A stretch of DNA of 64,000 bases. Source: Rhodococcus sp. Leaf278 (GTDB lineage Bacteria; Actinomycetota; Actinomycetes; Mycobacteriales; Mycobacteriaceae). A model generated the notes under the pieces. It made no database searches, was not told the DNA's origin, and saw only the letters and a list, made by a program, of their open reading frames with translations. Each line of letters opens with the position of its first letter. The first letter of the stretch is position 1. Both the position numbers and the translations under genes were made by a program. Shown one piece after another: positions 27,270-36,623 of this stretch. The stretch covers positions 123,328 through 187,327 of the forward strand of contig NZ_LMRR01000010.1 in NCBI RefSeq assembly GCF_001426085.1, in the 5' to 3' direction.

Positions 27270-28604
27270 ATGTCCCAGGTTTTTCCCGCGGCGACGCCCA
27301 CCGCACAGCAGGGACCGGAACAACGCCGACATATGCGTCGAGTGCTTCTGTCCAGCTACCTCGGCAGCGCCGTGGAGTTCTACGACTTTCTCGTTTACGG
27401 AACTGCTGCCAGTCTCGTGTTCGTCCACATCTTCTTTGCCGATCTCGACCCGGTAGTCGGCACCATCGCGTCGTTCGGAACCCTGGCCGTGGGATACCTT
27501 GCGCGGCCGATCGGTGGAATCATCTTCGGCCACTTCGGAGATCGCCTCGGACGAAAAAAGATGCTGGTTCTCACCATGTCCCTGATGGGTGGCGCATCCA
27601 CCGCCATCGGATTGCTGCCCACCCAAGCACAAGTCGGTGTGCTTGCGCCGCTGCTGCTGATCACACTTCGGGTGGTTCAGGGGATTGCGGTCGGCGGCGA
27701 ATGGGGCGGAGCCACGCTGATGGCCCTCGAGCACTCCGACGGTCGCAAGCGGGGATTGGCGGCCGCGATCGTGAACTCCGGTGCACCGACCGGTGCCGTT
27801 CTCGCCGCCACCATCATGGGCCTGTTCTCCCTGCTGCCCGAGGACGACTTCATGTCCTGGGGATGGCGAGTTCCGTTCTTGCTCAGCTCGATTCTCGTGG
27901 TGATCAGTCTGTGGATTCGACTGAGCGTCACCGAATCACCGCTGTTCACTGCGGCCTTGGCGAAAGCCGACAGCGTCGAGCAGGAACGGAAATCGCCGCT
28001 GGCACAGGTGCTTCGTGAACCCAAGGCTGTGATCTTGACCTGCTTGTCCGGAGCCGGTGCCACCGCCTTCCAATCACTGATGGCCACATTCGGCTTGACC
28101 TACGCCGTACTCGGTGGCGCTGATCGATCCACCGCACTGTTCGCCGCGGCTGTCGGCGCGGCGGTCAACATTTTCACCATTCCGCTTTCCGGTGCGCTCT
28201 CCGACCGGGTCGGTCGTCGCCCCGTTCTACTCGGGGGATTCGGCATCGGCGTGGTGTTGGTGTACCCGATCCTGTCCATGCTCGGCAGCGGTAGTACCGC
28301 CCTGCTCTTCACCGGCTACATCCTCGGGTACGGGCTGGTCGTCGGGTGCCTGTTCGGCACGCTGAGCTCGTTCATCAGCGAACAGTTTCGCACCACTTCC
28401 CGCTACACCGGGTCCTCGCTCGGTTATCAACTGGCAGCCACTCTCGGGGCAGGTTTCGCGCCGTTGATCGCGGTCCAGCTCCTCGACGCCGGCGGTGGCT
28501 CCGACGCCACCTTCGTGGCCGTATTCGCCGCTGCAGCTTTTCTGATCAGCGCATGCGCGGTCCTCCTCACCCGAGAGTCCTTCCGCACCGATATCTCTCA
28601 CTGA
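27270..28604 (+). CDS. MFS transporter, metabolite:H+ symporter family
   Basis: A 444-aa, twelve-helix transporter of the MHS group (ProP/ShiA-like). Key blocks are GSAVEFYDFLVYGTAASLVF in helix 1, FGHFGDRLGRKKMLVLTM between helices 2 and 3, and GEWGGATLMALEHSDGRKRG. ATG at 27270 has GGAG nine bases upstream; the longer open frame before it is spurious. As first gene of the hydroxylase/dioxygenase cluster it probably takes up the aromatic acid degraded there. Confidence 0.9.
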   Translation: MSQVFPAATPTAQQGPEQRRHMRRVLLSSYLGSAVEFYDFLVYGTAASLVFVHIFFADLDPVVGTIASFGTLAVGYLARPIGGIIFGHFGDRLGRKKMLVLTMSLMGGASTAIGLLPTQAQVGVLAPLLLITLRVVQGIAVGGEWGGATLMALEHSDGRKRGLAAAIVNSGAPTGAVLAATIMGLFSLLPEDDFMSWGWRVPFLLSSILVVISLWIRLSVTESPLFTAALAKADSVEQERKSPLAQVLREPKAVILTCLSGAGATAFQSLMATFGLTYAVLGGADRSTALFAAAVGAAVNIFTIPLSGALSDRVGRRPVLLGGFGIGVVLVYPILSMLGSGSTALLFTGYILGYGLVVGCLFGTLSSFISEQFRTTSRYTGSSLGYQLAATLGAGFAPLIAVQLLDAGGGSDATFVAVFAAAAFLISACAVLLTRESFRTDISH

Positions 28605-28639
28605 TTCCCTGTATTCACCGTCATGAAAAGGACATCGTC

Positions 28640-29491
28640 ATGAACTACGCCAGCTTCCTCTCCGCCGACGGCGCTCCTACCTGGGGTGTGATCGACGACG
28701 GCCGCGCCTACGATCTCGGACCGACCGGCCTGAACCTGGCGGCCACTCTTCGGGCCGCGGTAGTGAACGGCACCTTCGGGAGCATCACAGACCAGCACCT
28801 GCAGGCACCGGCCCGCCACGAACCCGACATCGAGTACCTGCCGTCCATTAGCGACCCCGGCAAAATTCTGTGCATCGGCGTGAATTACCGCACCCATCAA
28901 CAGGAGACCGGTCGGACCGAACAGAAGGCACCCACCGTGTTCACCCGATTCGCGGACACGCAGATCGGCCATCAGCAGCCTGCGCAGATGCCCGCGTCGA
29001 CCGAGCAGTTCGACTACGAGGGCGAGATGGCGTTGGTGATCGGCAAGGACGCCTTCCACGTCGCGGAGGAGGAGGCTTTCGAGTACGTGGCCGGCTACGC
29101 GGCCTACAACGATTTCACGGCACGCGACTGGCAGCGAGTCACCACCCAGTGGATTCCTGGAAAGAATTTTCCGGGCACCGGAGCCTTCGGCCCCTGGCTG
29201 GTTCCAGCAGCCGATCTCGGTGACGTTTCCGCGTTGTCCCTCGAAACCCGAGTCAACGGCGATGTCCGACAGAAGGCGTCGGTGGCAGACCTGTACTTCT
29301 CTATTCCGCAGCTGATCGCTCACGTCACCGGCTTCACGCGCCTGGCAGCGGGCGATGTGATCGTCACCGGCACGCCCGGTGGCGTCGGATTCTTCATGCA
29401 GCCACAGGGTTTGCTCTCCGATGGCGATCAGGTGGAAGTCGAGATCACCGGGCTGGGAGTGCTGCGCAACACGGTGACCCGGGTTGCCTGA
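28640..29491 (+). CDS. Fumarylacetoacetate hydrolase family protein
   Basis: A 283-aa FAH-superfamily enzyme. The divalent-metal site FDYEGEMALVIG, the substrate loop DFTARDWQ, and ITGTPGGVGFFM-type block (VTGTPGGVGFF) are present. The superfamily includes hydrolases, decarboxylases and hydratases of ring-cleavage products. In this operon it could hydrolyse or hydrate the dioxygenase product, taking the place of the absent MhpC-type alpha/beta hydrolase. AAAGGA eight bases upstream fixes ATG 28640. Confidence 0.9.
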   Translation: MNYASFLSADGAPTWGVIDDGRAYDLGPTGLNLAATLRAAVVNGTFGSITDQHLQAPARHEPDIEYLPSISDPGKILCIGVNYRTHQQETGRTEQKAPTVFTRFADTQIGHQQPAQMPASTEQFDYEGEMALVIGKDAFHVAEEEAFEYVAGYAAYNDFTARDWQRVTTQWIPGKNFPGTGAFGPWLVPAADLGDVSALSLETRVNGDVRQKASVADLYFSIPQLIAHVTGFTRLAAGDVIVTGTPGGVGFFMQPQGLLSDGDQVEVEITGLGVLRNTVTRVA

Positions 29492-29534
29492 CGCTGATTC
29501 CCCGGCCGCACGCGATACGGAGGTGAGTAGTCCG

Positions 29535-31154
29535 ATGGACACGGTGTTCGACGCGGACGTTCTGGTGATCGGTGCCGGCCCTACCGGGCTGACGAGCGCG
29601 AGTTTGTTGGCCGACCAGGGGCTGACTGTGATCCTGGTCGAAAAGCACACCGGTACCACCGACGAACCGCGGGCGATCAGCATCACCGACGAGACGCTCC
29701 GGGTCATGGCGCAGATCGGAATCATGGATCGACTGGCCCCGCAGATGCTGATGGACACCGGCTCCCGATACTTCGGCAGACGTGGTCAACTCCTTGCCGA
29801 GGTACACCCCGGCACTCCCACGCTCGGACATCCCCGAAAATCGCAGTTCGATCAGCCGGTGCTGGAAAAACTGTTGCTCGACGCCGCGCGTGGCCGAGCG
29901 AACATCGACCTGCGATTCGACACCGAGACCGTCGCGATCACCAATCACGACGCCTATGCCGACACCGAAGTGGTCGACCCCGCAGGAACAGGAAGTATCC
30001 GAACCCGATGGGTCGTGGCCTGCGACGGCGGCAAGAGTCCGACACGATCACGGCTCGGGATCGAGATGGAGGGCTCCACGCAGGTCGAGAAGTGGATCGT
30101 CATCGACATCGTGGGAACCGAAGAGCACGAGAGGTTTGCCGACTTTCACTGCAATGGCACCCGTCCCGGCGTCGTGGTTCCCGGCGTCGAAGGACGGTGC
30201 CGCTTCGAGTTCATGCTGCTGCCGGGAGAGAGCGAGCAGGACATGACCACCCCGGCAGCGATCGACGAGCTACTCCGCCCGCTCGTCGGCCGGCCGGTGC
30301 GTCCCGCCGATATCCGTCGCGCCGCCGTTTACGTTGCGCACCAACGCATCGCGCTCGACTATCGACGCGGACGGGTGCTGCTCGCCGGCGACGCGGCCCA
30401 CCTGATGCCTCCGTTCGCGGGGCAAGGACTCAATGCCGGAATCCGGGACGCCGCCAACCTCGCGTGGAAGGTGGCGAGCGAAGTCGAAGGCCACGGCACA
30501 GGTGCCCTGATCGGGACTTACCAGACCGAACGCCGGCCCCACGCAGCGCAGATGGTGAAGCTGTCCCACCGCATCGGTCGGATCGTGATGAGTACCAGCC
30601 CCGTCGTCACGATCGTCCGGGACGCGCTGATCACCGCATCCGGGGTGGTCCCGGCCGCCAAACGCTGGATCACCGAGATGAAATTTCTCCAGCAGCCCCA
30701 CTTCACCACCGGTTGCGTCGTGCCACCGGCACCAACCCTGCCCTCGTCCGTCGCGTACTTGGTGGGACGCTCACTCCCCCAACCGGTCGTCACCCTTGCG
30801 GACGACACCGCTGTTCCGCTCGACACCGTTCTGGGCGTTGGATGGTCTCTACTGAGGTTTCCGATCGACCGGGACGGCACCGTCGAGATCGTTCGGCTCG
30901 GTGGACCGGCATCGTCCGCTTACGACCTCGCGTGGAGAACAACAGTGATTCACGATTCGACCGAAACATTCCGCCCGAACACCGACGGACCGCTCACTCT
31001 CGTGGTTCGGCCGGACCACTACGTCGCCGCCGCATATACGCCGGATCATGAAGACGATGCCCTCACCGCGCTGGCGGCCTTCGTACCCGGGCTCGCCGAC
31101 GCAGCCACCAACTTGTCCGAATCCATTTCCGGCACAACCACTATGAATCGCTGA
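29535..31154 (+). CDS. FAD-dependent aromatic monooxygenase (MhpA-like)
   Basis: A 539-aa class A flavoprotein hydroxylase resembling 3-(3-hydroxyphenyl)propionate hydroxylase. The FAD motif is VIGAGPTGLTSASLL, the DG motif is VACDGGKSPTRSRLGI, and the GD motif is VLLAGDAAHLMPPFAGQGLNAGIRDAANLAWK. It would hydroxylate a phenolic acid to a catechol for the dioxygenase that follows. ATG at 29535 follows GGAGG by ten bases; GTG 29523 and the overlapping frame start at 29484 are alternatives. The exact substrate is unknown. Confidence 0.88.
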   Translation: MDTVFDADVLVIGAGPTGLTSASLLADQGLTVILVEKHTGTTDEPRAISITDETLRVMAQIGIMDRLAPQMLMDTGSRYFGRRGQLLAEVHPGTPTLGHPRKSQFDQPVLEKLLLDAARGRANIDLRFDTETVAITNHDAYADTEVVDPAGTGSIRTRWVVACDGGKSPTRSRLGIEMEGSTQVEKWIVIDIVGTEEHERFADFHCNGTRPGVVVPGVEGRCRFEFMLLPGESEQDMTTPAAIDELLRPLVGRPVRPADIRRAAVYVAHQRIALDYRRGRVLLAGDAAHLMPPFAGQGLNAGIRDAANLAWKVASEVEGHGTGALIGTYQTERRPHAAQMVKLSHRIGRIVMSTSPVVTIVRDALITASGVVPAAKRWITEMKFLQQPHFTTGCVVPPAPTLPSSVAYLVGRSLPQPVVTLADDTAVPLDTVLGVGWSLLRFPIDRDGTVEIVRLGGPASSAYDLAWRTTVIHDSTETFRPNTDGPLTLVVRPDHYVAAAYTPDHEDDALTALAAFVPGLADAATNLSESISGTTTMNR

Positions 31155-31165
31155 CGGAGACCCTC

Positions 31166-32107
31166 ATGCCCCTGGCACTGTGCGCCCTCTCGCACTCACC
31201 CCTCTACGGAATCAACGACCCGGATCCCGGCGTATTGAAGGCAGTCGATGTAGCGATCGACCGCGTCCGCACCTTCGTCGCTGACTTCGACCCCGAACTG
31301 ACGGTCGTCTTCGGACCCGACCACTACAACGGCGTCTTCTACGACATGATGCCTGCGTTCTGCATTGGATCCGGGGCTCGCGCCGTCGGCGATTGGGGCA
31401 CCGAACCCGGTCCGCTACCAGTCGACCGAACAGCGGCTCGCCGACTGGTCTCTGCAGTCCTCGACGACGGGATCGACGTGGCGCAGTCCGAGGAACTACA
31501 CGTCGATCACGGCATCGCCCAACCGTTGGAATTTCTCTTCGGCAAGCAGTACACCAATCCTTTGGTGCCCGTCTTCGTGAACGCGGTCGGGCTACCTCTC
31601 GGCCCCATGCAGCGCATCCGGCTTCTCGGCGAATCGATCGGCCGCGAGATCGAGTCGTGGAACAAGCGAATATTGATCGTCGGATCCGGGGGACTTTCTC
31701 ACGACCCGCCGGTACCGCGGCTCGACGAAGCAACCCCTGAGGTGCTCGCCCGCCTGATCGACGGTAGAAACCCGTCACCGGAGTTGCGCGCCGAGCGACA
31801 GCGTCGGGTGATCGACGCCGGAAAAGCTCACGCGGCCGGCGACAATTCTTTCCAGCAGATCAACCCCGGCTTCGATGCTTCAGTTATGAACACTTTCGCC
31901 AATGGGGCTGTCTCCGAAACCGATTCGTGGACCAACGACTGGATGGAAAAGAACGGCGGCCACTCCGCTCACGAAATCCGCAGCTGGGTAGCCGCATTCG
32001 CAGCTCTGTCCACCGGCGGCAGTTACACCGTCACCGACCGCTGGTACTGGCCTGTCCGAGAATGGATGACCGGTTTCGGAATGATGACCGCACTACAGGA
32101 GTCCTGA
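31166..32107 (+). CDS. mhpB: Extradiol ring-cleavage dioxygenase, MhpB-like
   Basis: A 313-aa class III (LigB-type) extradiol dioxygenase closely resembling E. coli MhpB, which cleaves 2,3-dihydroxyphenylpropionate. Shared blocks are LSHSPLYG, VVFGPDHYNGVFYDMMPAFCIG, VDHGIAQPLEFLFG, LIVGSGGLSHDPPVP and HEIRSWVAAFAALS; the histidines in the first and fourth blocks suit iron binding. It follows the hydroxylase after 11 bases. The mhpB symbol reflects similarity; the substrate could be a different 3-substituted catechol. Confidence 0.85.
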   Translation: MPLALCALSHSPLYGINDPDPGVLKAVDVAIDRVRTFVADFDPELTVVFGPDHYNGVFYDMMPAFCIGSGARAVGDWGTEPGPLPVDRTAARRLVSAVLDDGIDVAQSEELHVDHGIAQPLEFLFGKQYTNPLVPVFVNAVGLPLGPMQRIRLLGESIGREIESWNKRILIVGSGGLSHDPPVPRLDEATPEVLARLIDGRNPSPELRAERQRRVIDAGKAHAAGDNSFQQINPGFDASVMNTFANGAVSETDSWTNDWMEKNGGHSAHEIRSWVAAFAALSTGGSYTVTDRWYWPVREWMTGFGMMTALQES

Positions 32108-32926
32108 ATGCCCACCACACCCGTACGCACGGAACCCGATACCGAGACCCGGCTCGCCATCCAAGCGCTGACCGCCGAGCACGCCTATCGACTCGACCAC
32201 GGCCAGGCCGACACACTGCACGAGCTGTACACCGGCGACGGCGAATTGCTCGGACTACCGCCGAAAGATCTGATCGGCAAGGAGGCAATCTCCGCTTGGG
32301 GGATCGCCCGGGCCGCCCTACCGCGTACCTCCCGGCACATCGAAACCAACCACCGACTGCACTGGGAAGACGACCGCCTGCACGGCACCCTCTACGCCAC
32401 CGTGCACCGCAGCGACACCGAGGACACCACCGACACCGCTCCCTTCATGGTCGGCGACTACGAGGACGAATACGCCCTCGTCGACGGCCGCTGGCGAATT
32501 CGGCGCCGCACCATCCGACGCGGATTTCGTGTCGCCACACCGACCGACCACAGTGCACACGCGGCAGCAACGATGTTCGGCCTCGACGACCTTCCTTTCG
32601 AGGAAGTACGACCCGGGTTCGCACGGAGTGCAATTCGCTCCGACGGGGCCTTGACCACCATCAACTGGTTCGAGCCCGGCTTCACCACCCGTGGCCCGCA
32701 TTCGCATGCATTCGACCAGCTCAGCTACGTACTGGCCGGGGCGATGCGCTTCTACGTCGGCGACGACGTATTCGACCTGCACGCACCCGCGGTAGTGCAC
32801 ATCCCCGGCGGACTTCCGCATTGCGCCGAGCCGATCGGTGACGAACGCGCCCTCAACATCGACGTGTTCGCGCCGATTCGCGAGGACTATCTCCCCCTGT
32901 GCGAGCACCAAGGCTACCGAGCGTGA
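32108..32926 (+). CDS. SnoaL-cupin two-domain fusion protein
   Basis: A 272-aa protein in two halves. Residues 10-140 are a SnoaL-like NTF2 fold (AEHAYRLDHGQADTLHELYTGDGELLG, ending VDGRWRIRRRTIRRGF). Residues 170-270 are a cupin with motif 1 PHSHAFDQLSYVLAGAMRFYVG and motif 2 VVHIPGGLPHCAEPIGDE, histidines suited to a metal. ATG immediately follows the dioxygenase stop. It may isomerise or decarboxylate an intermediate, or act as a sensor; no reaction is assigned. Confidence 0.82.
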   Translation: MPTTPVRTEPDTETRLAIQALTAEHAYRLDHGQADTLHELYTGDGELLGLPPKDLIGKEAISAWGIARAALPRTSRHIETNHRLHWEDDRLHGTLYATVHRSDTEDTTDTAPFMVGDYEDEYALVDGRWRIRRRTIRRGFRVATPTDHSAHAAATMFGLDDLPFEEVRPGFARSAIRSDGALTTINWFEPGFTTRGPHSHAFDQLSYVLAGAMRFYVGDDVFDLHAPAVVHIPGGLPHCAEPIGDERALNIDVFAPIREDYLPLCEHQGYRA

Positions 32927-33897
32927 GAGCCGTCCGATTCCACACCGCTGGTGGTCCGGACGCCCTCGCCGTCGAAGAACATGACGACCCGATTGTCGGT
33001 CCCGGTCAGGTTCTCATCGACATCACCGGAGCGGGACTCAACCGGGCCGACGCTCTGCAGCGTCGCGGGCGGTACAACCTGCCCGCCGGTGCCACCGACA
33101 TCTTCGGCCTCGAGGTCTCCGGGACGGTCGGCGGGCTCGGCACCGGCAGTACCCGTTTCGCCGTCGGTGATCCGGTCGTCGCCCTGTTGGCGTCCGGCGG
33201 ATACGCCGAGAAGGTCGCCGTCGACGAAGGGCACGTGCTTCCCGCACCGGAGGGCATGAATCTGCTCGAGTCGGCAGGAGTCCCAGAAGTCGCGGCGACC
33301 CTGGTCTCGAACATCTGTATGACAGGCAGGTTCGAGCACGGCGAGACGGTGCTGATCCACGGTGCCAGTGGCGGCATCGGGTCATTCGGAATTCAGCTCG
33401 TCACCGCCCTCGGCGGCCGCGTTGCCGTCACCGCATCCACCGACGACAAACTCGCCCACGCCGGCAAGCTCGGCGCCGACATCCGCATCGACTACACCAC
33501 CGAAGATTTCGCCGAGAAAATGATCGCAGCCGGAGGTGCCGACATCATCCTCGATACCGTTGCCGGCTCCTACCTCGATCGCAATCTCCGCGCCCTGAAC
33601 GACTTTGGACGCATCATCACAGTCGGGATGCAAGGCGGGACCACCGCCGAACTCGACTTCTCGATGCTGATGAAGAAGAAGGCAAGCATTACCGGAACGC
33701 TGTTGCGGGATCGTTCCTCGGCGCAGAAGACAGCGATCATGTCCGAAGTGCAGCACCTGGTATGGCCGCTACTCGCCTCGGCGTCGATCCGCCCCGTTAC
33801 CGACCGCATCTTCCCCCTCTCCCAGGTCGCTGCTGCTCATCACTATTTCGACAGCCATGCACACATCGGGAAAGTCCTCCTCGATTGCCGCAATTGA
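32923..33897 (+). CDS. Quinone oxidoreductase / zinc-independent MDR family protein
   Basis: A 324-aa medium-chain dehydrogenase of the quinone oxidoreductase (PIG3-like) branch. It has ITGAGLNRADALQRRGRY, FGLEVSGTV, and the nucleotide-binding VLIHGASGGIGSFGIQLVTALG, and lacks the structural-zinc cysteines. GTG at 32923 overlaps the preceding stop as GTGA, so it is coupled to the SnoaL-cupin gene. It probably reduces a quinone or enone arising from the aromatic pathway. Confidence 0.88.
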   Translation: MRAVRFHTAGGPDALAVEEHDDPIVGPGQVLIDITGAGLNRADALQRRGRYNLPAGATDIFGLEVSGTVGGLGTGSTRFAVGDPVVALLASGGYAEKVAVDEGHVLPAPEGMNLLESAGVPEVAATLVSNICMTGRFEHGETVLIHGASGGIGSFGIQLVTALGGRVAVTASTDDKLAHAGKLGADIRIDYTTEDFAEKMIAAGGADIILDTVAGSYLDRNLRALNDFGRIITVGMQGGTTAELDFSMLMKKKASITGTLLRDRSSAQKTAIMSEVQHLVWPLLASASIRPVTDRIFPLSQVAAAHHYFDSHAHIGKVLLDCRN

Positions 33898-33954
33898 TCA
33901 CCGACGCGACGGTCCGGGCGGGAAGATCCGCGCACCCGACCTAGAGTTGTCCCC

Positions 33955-34815
33955 ATGCCCGCCGGACGCTTCGCCCCCAGTCCCTCCGGCGATCTCCATC
34001 TCGGGAATCTCCGAACCGCATTGTTGGCGTGGCTCTTCGCCCGCTCCACCGAACGGCGGTTCGCCATGCGCGTCGAGGATCTTGATCGCGTGAAACCCGG
34101 CTCCGAGCAACGCCAACTCGAGGACCTCGCCGCCATCGGCATCGACTGGGACGGGCCCATCATGCGGCAATCCGAGCGTCGGGAAATCTACGACGCGACG
34201 ATTCGCGCGCTCACCGCAGCGGGGATGACATACGAATGTTTCTGCACGCGTCGGGAAATACTGCAGGCCGCATCGGCCCCGCATGCACCCGACGGCGCAT
34301 ATCCCGGCACCTGCAGGAACCTGACCGCTGACGAGAAAGCAGCGAAGGACCGCCCACCGGCCATCCGATTACGTTCGCAGGTAACCGAATTCACCGTCGT
34401 CGATCAGCTGCACGGCCTGTTTCGGGGCCAGGTGGACGACTTCGTGCTCCGTCGATCCGACGGCGTCCCCGCCTATAACCTTGCCGTCGTCGTCGATGAC
34501 GGTGCGCAAGGCGTCGACCAGATCGTGCGCGGCGACGATCTGCTCACCTCCGCGCCTCGCCAGGGATATCTGGCTCAGCTCCTCGGCCTCACCCCGGCCA
34601 CCTACGTCCATGTTCCCCTCGCGCTGAATGTCGAGGGCAAGAGATTGGCCAAGCGCGACGGTGCCGTAACACTGCGCGAACGACCCGACGGGTGGGCACT
34701 CATCATCGCCTCCCTCGGTATGCCCGGAGCGAAGGACGCCGAGGAGCTGCTGGAGAAGTGGAAGCCGACGCGGATGCCGCGCGAACCGTGGGTGTTCGAC
34801 CCCGCAAATCTCTGA
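33955..34815 (+). CDS. gluQ: Glutamyl-Q tRNA(Asp) synthetase
   Basis: A 286-aa truncated GluRS paralogue that lacks the anticodon-binding domain. It glutamylates the queuosine base at position 34 of tRNA-Asp. Visible are the class I signature FAPSPSGDLHLGN, the RVEDLD block, the zinc site CFCTRREI with later YPGTC, and a KMSKS-like GKRLAKRDGA. Together with the queuosine-precursor transporter 1 kb downstream and tgt at 50.3 kb, it supports a working queuosine route. Confidence 0.92.
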   Translation: MPAGRFAPSPSGDLHLGNLRTALLAWLFARSTERRFAMRVEDLDRVKPGSEQRQLEDLAAIGIDWDGPIMRQSERREIYDATIRALTAAGMTYECFCTRREILQAASAPHAPDGAYPGTCRNLTADEKAAKDRPPAIRLRSQVTEFTVVDQLHGLFRGQVDDFVLRRSDGVPAYNLAVVVDDGAQGVDQIVRGDDLLTSAPRQGYLAQLLGLTPATYVHVPLALNVEGKRLAKRDGAVTLRERPDGWALIIASLGMPGAKDAEELLEKWKPTRMPREPWVFDPANL

Positions 34816-34918
34816 TCTACGAACCGATCGAGATCACGTTGCAACGCGACAGAACCCAACTCAGGATGAATCGGACGTACAGTGACCGCGAGAACTCAAC
34901 CCGAGGGAGAAGGACACG

Positions 34919-35800
34919 ATGACCTCAGGCGGCTACGACCCCGACAAGGATCCACAGAACCCCGGTGGCTATCCACCGCCGCAGGGCGGCTACCCACCAC
35001 CCGGCAACTACCCGCCCCCTGCACAGGGCAACTACCCACCGCCCGGGAGCTACCCACCTCCTCCCGGCGAATACCCCCAGCAGGGCGGCTACCCGCCACA
35101 GGGCGGCTACCCACCGCCCCCGCAGGGCAGCTACCCACCTCCCCCGCAGGGCAACTACCCGCCGCCTCCGTCGTTCGGTAACGAGCCGATGACGTCGCAG
35201 TTGTCCGTCGGAACGGCCATCGGTTACGGCTTCGAGAAGTTCAAGCAGAACGCACTCGTCTGGGTCGGCATCGTCCTCGCCGCCGGAATCATCCAGGTCG
35301 TTCTGAACTACGTGTTGAGCTCCGACAGCTTCTTCCTCAGCTTGATCTTCAGCGTCATCATCGGTGTCGTCTCACTCCTCATCCAGGCGGCACTCGTTCG
35401 CGGCGCTCTGCACGAGGTCGACGGGATCAAGCCCGCGTTCGGGTCCTTTTTCCAGTTCGGCAATGTTGCCGCCGTCGTCATCGCCGGCATCCTGGTCGGC
35501 ATTGCAACCGGCATCGGCTACATCTTGCTGGTCATCCCCGGCATCGTCATCACGTTCTTCACCTGGTGGACCTTCCAGTTCGTCATCGACCGCGGCGACG
35601 AACCCATCCCCGCCATCAAGGCCAGCGCCCAGGCGATCGCCTCGAACGGTGGCACGATCTTCGTGCTCGCGCTCGCTCTGTTCGGCCTCAACATCGTCGG
35701 CGCGATCTTGGTCGGCATCGGCCTACTGGTGACCATCCCGATCACGATCATCGCCGGAACCTACGCCTACCGCGTCACGGTGCGTGGACGCGTCGCCTGA
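34919..35800 (+). CDS. Proline-rich integral membrane protein
   Basis: A 293-aa protein. The first 95 residues are a low-complexity tail of YPPP/GGYPPPQ/GNYPPP units. The rest has four or five transmembrane helices, including LVWVGIVLAAGIIQVVLNYVL and YILLVIPGIVITFFTWWTF, with the cytoplasmic-looking AIKASAQAIASNGGT loop. Such proteins are common in Mycobacteriales and have no settled function. GAGGGAGAAGG precedes the ATG. A hairpin terminator follows 15 bases after the stop. Confidence 0.85.
   Translation: MTSGGYDPDKDPQNPGGYPPPQGGYPPPGNYPPPAQGNYPPPGSYPPPPGEYPQQGGYPPQGGYPPPPQGSYPPPPQGNYPPPPSFGNEPMTSQLSVGTAIGYGFEKFKQNALVWVGIVLAAGIIQVVLNYVLSSDSFFLSLIFSVIIGVVSLLIQAALVRGALHEVDGIKPAFGSFFQFGNVAAVVIAGILVGIATGIGYILLVIPGIVITFFTWWTFQFVIDRGDEPIPAIKASAQAIASNGGTIFVLALALFGLNIVGAILVGIGLLVTIPITIIAGTYAYRVTVRGRVA
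34963..35172 (+). repeat. YPPP codon repeats
   Basis: About ten imperfect units of 15-24 bases encoding (G)(x)YPPP(x)(Q)G inside the proline-rich membrane protein gene. The DNA is strongly C-rich on the plus strand. Copy number is likely to vary between strains by slippage. Confidence 0.8.
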
Positions 35801-35814
35801 CCTGTAGTCCGCCT

Positions 35815-35855
35815 CGATGGGCGCGCATCCCTCACCCGGGGATTCGCGCCCATCG
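35815..35855. terminator. Terminator hairpin after the proline-rich gene
   Basis: An 11-bp perfect inverted repeat, CGATGGGCGCG and CGCGCCCATCG, with a 19-base loop, 15 bases after the stop of the membrane protein gene. No T-run follows. It lies 25 bases before the yhhQ start, so it could also act as an attenuator for that gene. Confidence 0.65.
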
Positions 35856-35879
35856 TCGTCTCGGTGCTTGGATCGAGCA

Positions 35880-36623
35880 GTGACTACTACCGAACACACC
35901 GCCCCCAACGGCGGCACCGAGTCTGGGCAGGCCACGTTCGCTCACATCAGCAAGGGTTACTACGCCCCGATCGTCGCGCTCTTCGTGGCGACGCTGCTGA
36001 TCTCGAACGTGGCCGCCAGCAAAGGTGTCGCCTTCTTCGCCTCGTCCGACGTCATGCTCGGACCGTTCCAAATTCTGCCGATCAATACCGACGGCGCATT
36101 CTTCCTCTTCCCCCTCGCCTACATCCTGGGTGACGTGCTCAGCGAGGTCTACGGCTTCAAAGCCACGCGCCGCGCGATCTACCTCGGCTTCGGCTCCCTG
36201 CTGCTCACCTCCGTGTGCTTCTGGATCGCCATCGAACTCCCCGCCGCCTCGTTCTACGAGAACCAGGCCGCACTCGAGAGCGTCGTCGGCGTCGTCCCCC
36301 GACTGGTCCTCGCCGGTCTCGCCGGCTACACCGTCGGGCAGCTCCTCAACTCCGTCGTGCTGGTCAAGATCAAGGAACGCACCAAGGAAAAGCACCTGTG
36401 GGCGCGACTGATCGGGTCGACCATCGTCGGCGAATTCTTCGACACCCTGATCTTCTGCTCCATCGCCGCCGGAGTCATCGGCATCAGCACCTGGACCGAC
36501 TTCATCAACTACGTCATCGTCGGATTCCTGTGGAAGACGCTGGCCGAGGTCATCGTCATGCCGATCACGTACCGCGTGATCTCGTACATCAAGAAGCGCG
36601 AGCCGTCGTACCAGGATGGCTAG
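35880..36623 (+). CDS. yhhQ: Queuosine precursor transporter
   Basis: A 247-aa, six-helix membrane protein of the YhhQ/DUF165 family, which imports queuosine precursors (preQ0/preQ1-type). Family blocks include LLISNVAASKGVAFF, INTDGAFFLFPLAYILGDVLSEVYGFKATRRAIYLGF and GSTIVGEFFDTLIFC. GTG at 35880 is the natural start; the open frame before it crosses the terminator hairpin. With gluQ and tgt it forms a queuosine salvage set. Its last codons overlap the convergent PaaX-type gene by four bases. Confidence 0.9.
   Translation: MTTTEHTAPNGGTESGQATFAHISKGYYAPIVALFVATLLISNVAASKGVAFFASSDVMLGPFQILPINTDGAFFLFPLAYILGDVLSEVYGFKATRRAIYLGFGSLLLTSVCFWIAIELPAASFYENQAALESVVGVVPRLVLAGLAGYTVGQLLNSVVLVKIKERTKEKHLWARLIGSTIVGEFFDTLIFCSIAAGVIGISTWTDFINYVIVGFLWKTLAEVIVMPITYRVISYIKKREPSYQDG

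Noticed and set aside
34919..35181. Proline/glutamine-rich repeat considered as a CRISPR or satellite array
   Set aside because: The units are imperfect codon repeats in one continuous frame that leads into membrane helices.
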